Origin: Parvularcula sp964219355
Lineage (GTDB): Bacteria; Pseudomonadota; Alphaproteobacteria; Caulobacterales; Parvularculaceae
Length of the DNA: 64,000 nt
NCBI GenBank assembly: GCA_964219355.1
Contig: CAXPOZ010000005.1
Coordinates: forward strand, 124,001-188,000
Direction: 5' to 3'
Shown here: positions 16,784-24,903 of the stretch, in pieces
Layout of the letters: every line of letters begins with the position of its first letter
Numbering within the stretch: the stretch's first letter is position 1
The notes under the pieces: model-generated
What the model was told of the DNA's origin: nothing
Seen by the model: only the letters and a program-made list of their open reading frames with translations
The model's database searches: none
Translations under genes and position numbers: made by a program

Positions 16784-19438
16784 ATGAATCCGATCGTCGA
16801 GAATGCCACCAAGAAACCCGGCGCCCTGATGTGGGCCTATGGGCTTTTCAGCCTGTTCATGATCGCGCTGGTGGCGGTGCCGACGCTGGCCCCCGGCGTC
16901 GTGCCGTTCCTCAACGGGCTCAAGATTGATACGGACCCGGAGAACATGTTGTCCCCGGACGAACCGGTCCGCGTCTATCACAATGACATGAAGGCAAATT
17001 TCGGGCTCAATGATTTCGTCGTTGTCGGCGTCGTGGAGCCGGAAAATCCCGAAGGCGTCTTCAATGTAGAGACTCTGACGGAGATCTATGAGCTGACCAA
17101 ATTCGCGGGCACGCTGCGCTGGGAAGAAGATGGCGAGACGCGGGGCGTCGTTCCCGCCGATATTATCGCGCCCTCCAATGTGGACTCTATCGAGCAGGCG
17201 GGGCTTGGCTCGGTCAGTTTCTCATACCTGATGTCCGCCCCGCCGAAGACGGCTGAAGACGCCATCGCCATTCGCGAGAAAGCCCAAAACATCCCGACAC
17301 TGAACGGCACGCTCGTTTCAGAGGATGGCAAGGCCATCGCGCTTTACCTGCCGATCACCTCAAAGGACATGAGCTATCGCGTGGCGAGCGAGCTGCGCAC
17401 CAAGATCGCCGAGTTCGGTTCGGCTGCCACCTGGCACATTACCGGCCTGCCCATCGCGCAGGACCAGTTCGGCAAGGAGATGTTCAAGCAGATGGCCATC
17501 TCCGCGCCTGCCGCCATGCTGCTCATTTTCATCCTGATGTGGCTGTTCTTCCGTAAGGTGCAGCTGATCATCGCGCCGATGCTGGTCGCCATGGTCGCGG
17601 TCATTGGCGCGATGGGCCTGCTGGTCGCGACGGGAAACACCGTGCACATCATGAGCTCGATGATCCCGATCTTCGTGATGCCGATTGCCGTCCTTGATGC
17701 AGTGCATATCCTGTCGGATTTCTTCGACCTCTATCCGCAATTCAAGGATCGCAAGAAAACGCTCCGTCATACGATGAAAGAGCTGTGGTGGCCGATGGTC
17801 ATCACCACGGTGACGACCTGTGCCGGTTTTGCCTCGCTGGCCCTGACGCCGATCCCGCCTGTACAGATTTTCGGGATCTTCGTGGCGCTCGGCGTGTTCT
17901 TCGCCTGGCTCGCCACCGTGACCATGGTGCCCGCCTATATCATGCTGATGCCGGAGAAAGCCTTCGAGAATTTCGGCATGAAGGGCGCGGTCGAGGGCCC
18001 GGAAGACAAATCACCCCTCTCCGCCTTCCTGCGGCTGATCGGCCGGGTCTCCTACACCCATGCACGACTGATCATCATCCTGTTCGTCGCTGGGTTCGTC
18101 GTCGCGGGCTATGGGATCAGCCGTATCCAGATCAATGACAACCCGGTCAAATGGTTCTCCCTGAACCACGAGATCCGTAAAGCCGACATTGCGCTCAATG
18201 AACGCTTTGCCGGCACGTATATGGCCTATCTGACCCTCACACCGACCATTGCGGAGGAGACGATCGACATCATGGCCGCTCGGCTGAATACCCAGCTTGA
18301 TGCGCTAGGCACGGAACAGGCCGCGGCTGCCGCCCAGCGGCTCGGGACAATCACCGGCGGAGATGCGAGCCGCGAGGCGATCCTCGCCGATCTGACGGAC
18401 TGGGCCAGCGCCGCGCGCGATGCCGCCGAGGATGACGATGTCTGGGTCGCCTGGGACGATGTCGTCGTCGCTATCGATTCTGTCCGCCTGCCGGAGGAAG
18501 TCTTCAAACGCCCTGACATGCTGCATTTCGTTGAAGGGCTGCAGGCCCACCTCCTCGCCTCCGGCTATGTCGGCAAATCCAATGCCGTGCCCGATATCGT
18601 CAAGACCGTGCACCGTGAACTACTCGGCGGTGAGGAAGCCGAATACCGTATCCCGGAGAGCGTCGCCGGGGTCGCCCAGACCCTCGTCACTTTCGAGAAT
18701 TCCCACCGGCCGGGCGATCTATATAAAATGGTCACCCCGGATTACCGGACCCTCAATATCTGGGTGCAGCTCAAAAGCGGCGACAACAAGGACATGAACG
18801 AAGTCGTCCACGCCGTGGCCACCTATATGGATGAGCATGGCGAGGAAGTGGGCCTGACCCATGACTGGTTCGGTCTTACCTATATCAACACGGTGTGGCA
18901 GGCGAAGATGGTCGCCGGAATGCTCAAATCCTTTCTTGGCAGCTTCATCATTGTTCTGATCATCATGGTCGTCATGTTCCGCTCACTGCTCTGGGGGCTG
19001 ATCTCCATGGCGCCGCTGACGGTGACTATCGCCATGATCTATGGCGCGATCGGGATCATCGGGAAGGATTACGACATGCCGATTGCGGTCCTGTCCTCGC
19101 TCTCGCTCGGCCTCGCCATCGACTATGCGATCCACTTCAATGCGCGTGCGAAGGAATCCTTTGCTCGCTATGGCAACTGGAAAGACACGCTCGCCTATAT
19201 GTTCGGTGAGCCGGCCCGGGCGATCCTGCGCAATGTGATCGTCATCGGCGCAGGCTTCCTGCCGCTGCTGATGGCGCCTCTCGTCCCATACAAGACCGTC
19301 GGCGTCTTTATCTCCGCCATTCTGGTGCTCGCCGGGATCGGCACGCTGATCGGCCTGCCGGCCATTATCACCCTGCTGCAACGGTTTCTCTTCCCGAAGC
19401 AAGAGAAGCCGGAGCCCCTTGAACCGGCGCAAGCCTGA
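16784..19438 (+). CDS. RND/MMPL-family exporter
   Basis: An 884-residue RND-superfamily membrane protein. One helix lies near residues 17-38. A periplasmic domain follows (about 40-225), then five helices in 230-400, a second isolated helix near 425 (LIIILFVAGFVVAGYGI), a second periplasmic domain (about 445-705) and a final five-helix bundle (710-870) containing SLGLAIDYAIHF, the sterol-sensing-like/RND motif. This duplicated architecture is that of MMPL/HpnN-type transporters that move lipids or hydrophobic molecules out of the inner membrane. The following LolA-like and outer-membrane barrel genes make a three-part export set. The cargo is unknown. It shares a promoter with DUF2892, so sulfide-linked control is likely. 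Confidence 0.88.
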   Translation: MNPIVENATKKPGALMWAYGLFSLFMIALVAVPTLAPGVVPFLNGLKIDTDPENMLSPDEPVRVYHNDMKANFGLNDFVVVGVVEPENPEGVFNVETLTEIYELTKFAGTLRWEEDGETRGVVPADIIAPSNVDSIEQAGLGSVSFSYLMSAPPKTAEDAIAIREKAQNIPTLNGTLVSEDGKAIALYLPITSKDMSYRVASELRTKIAEFGSAATWHITGLPIAQDQFGKEMFKQMAISAPAAMLLIFILMWLFFRKVQLIIAPMLVAMVAVIGAMGLLVATGNTVHIMSSMIPIFVMPIAVLDAVHILSDFFDLYPQFKDRKKTLRHTMKELWWPMVITTVTTCAGFASLALTPIPPVQIFGIFVALGVFFAWLATVTMVPAYIMLMPEKAFENFGMKGAVEGPEDKSPLSAFLRLIGRVSYTHARLIIILFVAGFVVAGYGISRIQINDNPVKWFSLNHEIRKADIALNERFAGTYMAYLTLTPTIAEETIDIMAARLNTQLDALGTEQAAAAAQRLGTITGGDASREAILADLTDWASAARDAAEDDDVWVAWDDVVVAIDSVRLPEEVFKRPDMLHFVEGLQAHLLASGYVGKSNAVPDIVKTVHRELLGGEEAEYRIPESVAGVAQTLVTFENSHRPGDLYKMVTPDYRTLNIWVQLKSGDNKDMNEVVHAVATYMDEHGEEVGLTHDWFGLTYINTVWQAKMVAGMLKSFLGSFIIVLIIMVVMFRSLLWGLISMAPLTVTIAMIYGAIGIIGKDYDMPIAVLSSLSLGLAIDYAIHFNARAKESFARYGNWKDTLAYMFGEPARAILRNVIVIGAGFLPLLMAPLVPYKTVGVFISAILVLAGIGTLIGLPAIITLLQRFLFPKQEKPEPLEPAQA

Positions 19439-19471
19439 CCCATATATTCAGTGAGCAGAGGAGTTCACAAA

Positions 19472-20275
19472 ATGAGAAACCTCAGAAACCTTATCGCCAG
19501 CACGGCTATCGCCTTCGCCCTCGGCGCACCTGTCTTCGCGCAGGACGCGCCTGCGGTTCAGGACATAGTCAACAAGGCATCCGCCACGGCCTATTATCAG
19601 GGTCAGGACGGCAAGGCCAAGGTCAAGATGGAGATCAAGGATGAGCAGGGGCGCACCCGCTCCCGCGAATTCACGATCCTGCGCACCGATGTCGGCAACG
19701 TCGATAATGGTGACCAGAAATTCTATGTCCTCTTCGACCTGCCCGCCGATGTGAAGGGCACGGCCTTTATGGTGTGGAAGCACATGGAAGCCGATGACGA
19801 CCGCTGGCTCTATCTGCCGGCGCTCGATCTCGTCAAACGCATCGCGGCCAGCGATGAGCGAACCAGTTTTGTCGGCTCGCATTTTTTCTATGAAGATGTC
19901 TCGGGCCGTGGCCCCGCCGAGGACACCCACGAACTCGTGGAGGTCACGGACGATTATTACATCGTTGATTCAACGCCGAAAAATACCGGTGCCGTCGAGT
20001 TTTCCAAATTCCGCAACTATATCCACAAGGAAAGCTTCATCCCGGTGAAGACGGAATATTTCGATGCGCAGGGCAATATCTACCGTACCTATACGGCGCA
20101 GGCAGTCGATGTCATCGAAGGTCATCCGACGGTGACGAAATCTGAAATGACTGACACTAATATGGGCGGGTCGACGACCCTCACCTATGAGACCGTCGAA
20201 TATGATGTCGGCCTGCCAGACGATGTGTTCTCGGAGCGCTATCTGCGCACCCCGCCGCGCCGTTACATGCGCTGA
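19472..20275 (+). CDS. Outer-membrane lipoprotein-sorting-like (LolA-fold) periplasmic protein
   Basis: A 267-residue secreted protein with a clear signal peptide (IASTAIAFALGAPVFA, cleavage before QDAP). The rest is beta-rich, with FYVLFDLPADVKGTAFMVWKH and DRWLYLPALDLVKRIAASDERTSFVGSHFFYEDVSGR, the signature of the LolA-like family annotated as outer membrane lipoprotein-sorting protein that accompanies MMPL transporters. It probably receives hydrophobic cargo from the RND exporter and carries it across the periplasm. GAGGAG eight bases before the ATG at 19472 sets the start; an upstream in-frame GTG has no comparable support. It lies 33 bases after the RND gene and 22 bases before the barrel gene. 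Confidence 0.85.
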   Translation: MRNLRNLIASTAIAFALGAPVFAQDAPAVQDIVNKASATAYYQGQDGKAKVKMEIKDEQGRTRSREFTILRTDVGNVDNGDQKFYVLFDLPADVKGTAFMVWKHMEADDDRWLYLPALDLVKRIAASDERTSFVGSHFFYEDVSGRGPAEDTHELVEVTDDYYIVDSTPKNTGAVEFSKFRNYIHKESFIPVKTEYFDAQGNIYRTYTAQAVDVIEGHPTVTKSEMTDTNMGGSTTLTYETVEYDVGLPDDVFSERYLRTPPRRYMR

Positions 20276-20297
20276 CGGCCAAAACTGAGGTTCAAGC

Positions 20298-21788
20298 ATG
20301 TCCGTTCCGGTCAGCCTTCTCTCCCTTCTCCTGTCGACGGCCCTTGTCCAGGACCTGCCGCCTCTGCCGAAAGGCCTGAGCGGCGATTCGGATAAGGAGC
20401 AAAAACAGGAGCAGGAAAAATCCGCCTCTTCTCCGTCCGGCCTCCCCTCACTGCCGACGGGTCTGGGAAAGACGGAGGAAAAGGACAAGCCGGAACAGGA
20501 TAAGGCGCTTCCCAGCCTCCCCTCGGGGCTGGGGAGCGCTCCCTCCTCTGCTGATACGCCGGACGCCGAAAAGCCTGCGCCGAACTGGTTCATGGAGCAC
20601 TTCACGGGGTTCATCGAAGCCCGTGGCGGCATCCGCCTGCAGGAAGATGAAACGCAGGACGGCGCCTCGATTGGCGAGATCCGCACCCAGCTCCAGACCG
20701 AGCTGAGTGCCGGGCCGGCGCTTTTCAATCTGACAGCGGATTTTCTGTTTGATCCGGTGGCCGATGATTATGCCATCGACTTAGAGAAAGGCCGCGGCTT
20801 CATCGATCTGCGCGAAGCCAATATGGTGCTGCGCCCCAGCGACTTTCTTGACCTGAAGATCGGCCGCCAGATTGCGACATGGGGCACGGGCGATCTTGTC
20901 TTCATCAATGACATGTTCCCGAAGGATTATAATTCCTTCTTCATCGGCCGGGATGACGAATATCTCAAAGCGCCATCCGATGCGATCCGTGCATCGTTCT
21001 TCTCTAACATCGTCAATGTTGATCTGGTCTATACGCCGCGTTTCGATGCCGACCGCTATATTGATGGCACACGGATTTCCTATCTCAATCCCCTGACCGG
21101 CATGATTGCGGGTGAGGATATGGTAATCGACCCCGTCCGGCCCGATGGCTGGTTCGACGATGATGAGATCGCTATCCGCTTCTCCCGCAATGCCGGCGCG
21201 TTCGAACTCGCAGCTTACGCTTATGACGGCTACTGGAAGAGCCCGGCCGGGTTCAGCACTCAGGGCCGGTTCATCTTCCCGGAGCTTGCCGTCTATGGCG
21301 CCAGCATTCGCGGACCCGTCCTTGGCGGGATCGGCAATGCGGAAGTCGGCTATTATGACAGCAAGGATGATCCTGATGGGGACAATCCTTTCCTGCCGAA
21401 CAGTCAGGCCCGCTATCTCGTCGGTTATGAACGCGAGGCGATGACCAACCTGACCATCGGGCTGCAATATTATGCCGAGCAGACGCTCGACCATGATACG
21501 ATGGCCGCTGCCCTGCCCATGGGCGCCGAGGAACCCGACGAGACCCGGCATGTCATCACCACACGGCTGACGAAGCTTGCCTTTAACCAGAATTTGACGC
21601 TGAGCCTCTTCAATTTCTACAGCCCCAATCAGGAAGACGGCTATCTGCGCGCCCGGGCGAGCTACAAGCTTGACGATAACTGGCTCGTCGATGGCGGGGT
21701 CAATGTCTTCTATGGCGAGCCGCAGGCCTTTTTCGGTCAGTTTGAGGACAATAGTAATATCTATGCCGGTCTCCGGCGCTCCTTCTGA
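20298..21788 (+). CDS. Outer-membrane beta-barrel protein with LPxLPxGL repeats (DUF1302-like)
   Basis: A 496-residue exported protein. A short signal (about residues 1-18) is followed by a low-complexity, charged, proline-rich region (19-100) that contains three related octads, LPPLPKGL, LPSLPTGL and LPSLPSGL. From about residue 105 alternating strands dominate, including LKIGRQIATWGTGDLVFINDMFP, and the protein ends in SF with a terminal aromatic typical of BAM substrates. The length and context with an MMPL transporter suggest the DUF1302-type barrel seen in such triads, but I recognise this from context more than from a firm motif. It is the last gene of the operon. Confidence 0.75.
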   Translation: MSVPVSLLSLLLSTALVQDLPPLPKGLSGDSDKEQKQEQEKSASSPSGLPSLPTGLGKTEEKDKPEQDKALPSLPSGLGSAPSSADTPDAEKPAPNWFMEHFTGFIEARGGIRLQEDETQDGASIGEIRTQLQTELSAGPALFNLTADFLFDPVADDYAIDLEKGRGFIDLREANMVLRPSDFLDLKIGRQIATWGTGDLVFINDMFPKDYNSFFIGRDDEYLKAPSDAIRASFFSNIVNVDLVYTPRFDADRYIDGTRISYLNPLTGMIAGEDMVIDPVRPDGWFDDDEIAIRFSRNAGAFELAAYAYDGYWKSPAGFSTQGRFIFPELAVYGASIRGPVLGGIGNAEVGYYDSKDDPDGDNPFLPNSQARYLVGYEREAMTNLTIGLQYYAEQTLDHDTMAAALPMGAEEPDETRHVITTRLTKLAFNQNLTLSLFNFYSPNQEDGYLRARASYKLDDNWLVDGGVNVFYGEPQAFFGQFEDNSNIYAGLRRSF

Positions 21789-21810
21789 CCTCTTCTTCCC
21801 CGTACGCATA

Positions 21811-21846
21811 AGAAAAGCCCGGCACATCACTGCCGGTCTTTTCTTT
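21811..21846. terminator. Bidirectional terminator between barrel gene and cydX
   Basis: AGAAAAGCCCGGCA (from 21811) pairs with TGCCGGTCTTTTCT, with a six-base loop CATCAC and one mismatch. T-runs lie on both strands. It separates the convergent RND operon and cydABX operon. Confidence 0.8.
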
Positions 21847-21866
21847 ATCTGAAAGAGCGCTGAGGA

Positions 21867-21986
21867 TCAGTCGATCTCGAGATCTTCCTCACCTGCTTCG
21901 GTCATTGCGACCTCGTTCCACATGGCATTGAGAATGCCGAAAGTGAGCGCAAGGCCAAGGCCGAGGATCCAGGAGAAATACCACAT
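21867..21986 (-). CDS. cydX: Cytochrome bd oxidase small subunit CydX
   Basis: A 39-residue single-helix protein starting MWYFSWILGLGLALTF, followed by GILNAMWNE, the CydX/YbgT signature, and an acidic tail. CydX stabilises the hemes of the CydAB complex in the inner membrane. AAGGA lies eight bases before the ATG. It sits 17 bases after cydB and ends the cydABX operon. Confidence 0.93.
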   Translation of the reverse strand: MWYFSWILGLGLALTFGILNAMWNEVAMTEAGEEDLEID

Positions 21987-22003
21987 AAACTTGTTCCTTC
22001 TCT

Positions 22004-23149
22004 CTAATATGCGCCAGCTGAATTGGCTTCTTCCGTATCGAGACGCCCCCACAGCACCTTGAAGACCCATGAGGTGTAAAGCAGGATGATGGGCAAGAAG
22101 ATCACCGTGACGATCAGCATAATGAACAGGGTCGTCTGGCTGGAAGCACTGTCCCAGACCGTCAGGCTGGCATTGGGATTGACCGTGCTCGGCAGGATGA
22201 AGGGGAACATGGATGCGCCGACCGAGGCGATAATCCCGGATGCGGCGAGCCCCGAGGCCACAATCGTCCAGCCGGTCTTTTTGCGAAGGCCCAGAATGGC
22301 TAGCACCGTCCCCGCGAAACCGAGCACGGGGGCTGCGATCATCCACGGATATTTGCCGTAATTGGCGAGCCACGCGCCGGTCTCGACGACGACTTCCTTG
22401 CGCAACGGGTTGGCGACCGCTTGCGGATCAATCTCCGAGACGATGCGGTAGCCCATGCCGGAGACCATCAGCCACACGCCTGCGGCCGCATAGAAGATCA
22501 GGACACCGATCCCGGCCCATGTCCCAAAACTCGCCGCACGGTCGAGCACCGGTCCCCGTTCGAGCTTGGCAACGAGATAGGCCGCGCCATGCATGACCAG
22601 CATTGCCACGGAGGCGAGCCCGCAGAGCAGCGCGAAGGGATTGAGGAGGCCAAAGAGCCCGCCATCATAGCTGGCGCGCAGCGTGCTATCGAGATTGAAG
22701 GGCACGCCCTGCAGCACATTGCCGAGTGCAACACCGAAGATCAGTGCCGGGACGAATCCGCCGACAAACAGCGCCCAGTCCCAGCCCGACCGCCAAGTGG
22801 CGCTTTGCCGTTTCGAGCGGTATTTGAACCCGACCGGCCGCAGGATGAGCGCCGCGAGTACCACGAACATGGCAAGATAAAAGCCAGAGAAACTGACCGC
22901 ATAGACAAACGGCCAGGCGGCAAAGAGCGCCCCGCCCCCAGTGATCAACCAGACCTGATGACCTTCCCAAGTCGGGCCGACGGAGTTGATGACCAGCCGG
23001 CGTTCCTTGTCCGTCTTTGCCACGAAAGGCAGAAGCGAGGCCGCACCAAGGTCATAACCATCGGTCACGGCAAAGCCGATCAACAGGGCACCGACCAATC
23101 CCCACCAGAGGATTTTCAGCGTGGCATAATCGAGCGGTATTTCCGTCAT
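22004..23149 (-). CDS. cydB: Cytochrome bd ubiquinol oxidase subunit II
   Basis: A 381-residue multi-helix membrane protein (E. coli CydB has 379). The N-terminus LKILWWGLVGALLIGFAVTDGYDLGAASLLPF is typical, as is NSVGPTWEGHQVWLITGGGALFAAWP near residue 50, which includes the conserved tryptophan and glutamate. Hydrophobic helices continue to the end. It forms the quinol oxidase with CydA and CydX. AGGAGG precedes the ATG, and only nine bases separate it from cydA. Confidence 0.96.
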   Translation of the reverse strand: MTEIPLDYATLKILWWGLVGALLIGFAVTDGYDLGAASLLPFVAKTDKERRLVINSVGPTWEGHQVWLITGGGALFAAWPFVYAVSFSGFYLAMFVVLAALILRPVGFKYRSKRQSATWRSGWDWALFVGGFVPALIFGVALGNVLQGVPFNLDSTLRASYDGGLFGLLNPFALLCGLASVAMLVMHGAAYLVAKLERGPVLDRAASFGTWAGIGVLIFYAAAGVWLMVSGMGYRIVSEIDPQAVANPLRKEVVVETGAWLANYGKYPWMIAAPVLGFAGTVLAILGLRKKTGWTIVASGLAASGIIASVGASMFPFILPSTVNPNASLTVWDSASSQTTLFIMLIVTVIFLPIILLYTSWVFKVLWGRLDTEEANSAGAY

Positions 23150-23158
23150 GACAGCCTC

Positions 23159-24760
23159 CTAGACGTCAAATTTGATGCTGGGTGCAGCGGCAGCAGCAGG
23201 TGACAATTCGTCCGTGTCACTCCCTCCGCCCCCTGCCGGGAACAGCCGTGCCCCCGGCCCGGCGCTGATCGCCTTGATCATCAGGCTGACTTCGACCACG
23301 GCGAGCGTTCCGTAGATCAGTGTGAAGCCGACCATGGTCATAATCACCTGACTGGCACTTAAGGAAGAGACGCCGAGGAATGTCGGCAACACGCCATCAA
23401 TGATCCATGGCTGACGCCCGGTTTCGGCGAGGATCCAGCCCAGCTCCGCTGCAATCCATGGCAGCGGGATGATCAGGACCGCGAGCCGCAGGAACAGTTT
23501 CGGCACGTTCCGGCGCAGGCTGATGAAATAGAAGGCCAGCGCAAAGACCCCGATAAAGAGGAAGCCGAGCCCGGCCATCAGGCGGAAGGAATAAAACGAC
23601 ATCGCCACATGCGGCACCGTATCCCACGCCGCCTTGGCTATGGTCACCTCATCCGCCGTGGACGGCTTATCCGTATAGCGCAGGAGCAACATGCCATAAC
23701 CGAGATCGCGTTTGGTCGCCTCGAATATGGTGCGAGCCTCCGCATCGTCCGGGTCCGCATTCAGGCGCCCGACAGCATCATAGGCCTTCACGCCGTTCTC
23801 GATCCGATCCTCGGCAATCGCCACCAGTGGCAGGATGCCTTCGACCTCACCATCCAGCGAGCGTGTCGCGATCAGGCCAAGCACCCAAGGCACTTGCACT
23901 TCCAGATGCGTTTCGCGGGCTTCCCTGTCTGGAATACCGATGAGCGTCAGCGGTGCAGGGGCTTCTTCCGTGTGCCACATCGCCTCAAGTGCGGCGAGCT
24001 TCATCTTCTGGTTATCGGTGAGCGTATAGCCGCTCTCATCCCCCAGTACGACGACCGACAGGGACGAGAGGAGACCGAAGGATGCGGCCACCGCCATTGA
24101 CCGTTTGGCGAGGCCCAGATGGCGGTTCTTCAGCACATACCAAGCCGACACGCCGAGCACGAAGACGGCCGCCGTGACATAGCCGGCGCTGACCGTGTGC
24201 ACGAATTTTGCCTGCGCGACGGGGTTGAAGAGCACCTCCATAAAATTGGTGACTTCCATGCGCATCGTGTCCGGATTGAATTCCGAGCCCACCGGGTTCT
24301 GCATCCAGCCATTAGCAATCAGGATCCACAGTGCAGAAAGGTTTGACCCCAGCGCCACAAAGAAGGTGACCATCCAATGGGCCGGGCGGGACAGTTTGTC
24401 CCAGCCAAAGAACATGAGGCCCACCAGCGTCGCTTCGAGGAAGAAGGCCATCAGCCCCTCGATCGCCAGCGGCGCACCGAATACGTCACCTACATAATGG
24501 GAGTAATAGGACCAGTTCGTGCCGAACTGGAATTCCATGGTGATCCCGGTCGCCACGCCCAGCACGAAATTGATTCCGAACAGATTCATCCAGAATTTCG
24601 TGGTGCGGCGCCACACCTCCTTGCCCGTCATGACATAGGCGCCCTCCATGACCACGAGAATCATGGATAGACCCAAAGTCAGCGGTACAAAGAGGAAGTG
24701 ATACATGGCCGTTAAGGCAAACTGCCACCGGGAGAGATCGGCAACGAGTAAGTCAGGCAT
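23159..24760 (-). CDS. cydA: Cytochrome bd ubiquinol oxidase subunit I
   Basis: A 533-residue heme-binding subunit. H21 (MYHFLF) is the expected heme b595/d-site ligand and the histidine of AKFVHTVSAGY (about residue 192) the b558 ligand. SFYSFRLMAG carries the other axial methionine, and GRQPW is present near the C-terminus. The long Q-loop, starting GDESGYTLTDNQKMKLAALEAMW and running about 120 residues, is of the E. coli (L) type. The enzyme oxidises ubiquinol and reduces O2 with high affinity, without proton pumping, and is known for tolerance to sulfide and NO. AAAGGAGA lies before the ATG. The promoter region shared with cydD contains an NsrR-like dyad. Confidence 0.97.
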   Translation of the reverse strand: MPDLLVADLSRWQFALTAMYHFLFVPLTLGLSMILVVMEGAYVMTGKEVWRRTTKFWMNLFGINFVLGVATGITMEFQFGTNWSYYSHYVGDVFGAPLAIEGLMAFFLEATLVGLMFFGWDKLSRPAHWMVTFFVALGSNLSALWILIANGWMQNPVGSEFNPDTMRMEVTNFMEVLFNPVAQAKFVHTVSAGYVTAAVFVLGVSAWYVLKNRHLGLAKRSMAVAASFGLLSSLSVVVLGDESGYTLTDNQKMKLAALEAMWHTEEAPAPLTLIGIPDREARETHLEVQVPWVLGLIATRSLDGEVEGILPLVAIAEDRIENGVKAYDAVGRLNADPDDAEARTIFEATKRDLGYGMLLLRYTDKPSTADEVTIAKAAWDTVPHVAMSFYSFRLMAGLGFLFIGVFALAFYFISLRRNVPKLFLRLAVLIIPLPWIAAELGWILAETGRQPWIIDGVLPTFLGVSSLSASQVIMTMVGFTLIYGTLAVVEVSLMIKAISAGPGARLFPAGGGGSDTDELSPAAAAAPSIKFDV

Positions 24761-24845
24761 CAGATGTCTCCTTTGAGGGCGGAGTATGGCGGATTCGGTG
24801 CAAAATCCTGAACGAATCGCAGCTCTGTCCCGTCGCTCGCCATAT

Positions 24846-24868
24846 AAGTATTATTTTCAATACCACTT
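24846..24868. promoter_or_regulatory. NsrR-box-like 11-1-11 dyad between cydA and cydD
   Basis: A 23-base element. On the minus strand it begins AAGTGGTATT and ends ATAATACTT; 8 of 11 position pairs are complementary around a single central base, the geometry of NsrR sites. The half-site AAGTGGTAT recurs in the region upstream of the nsrR-like gene at 30235-30257. It lies in the 143-bp divergent cyd region and could control both cydABX and cydDC. Confidence 0.5.
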
Positions 24869-24903
24869 TAATAGTCGCGCGCCTCAACCTATGACAAGCC
24901 CAA

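Noticed and set aside
20781..21830. 349-residue open frame antisense to the barrel gene
   Set aside because: No start signal and no family; the + strand has a signal peptide, barrel strands and an operon context.
24761..24903. FNR/Anr box in the cyd divergent region
   Set aside because: I looked for TTGAT-N4-ATCAA and found none; the visible dyad fits an NsrR-type geometry better.
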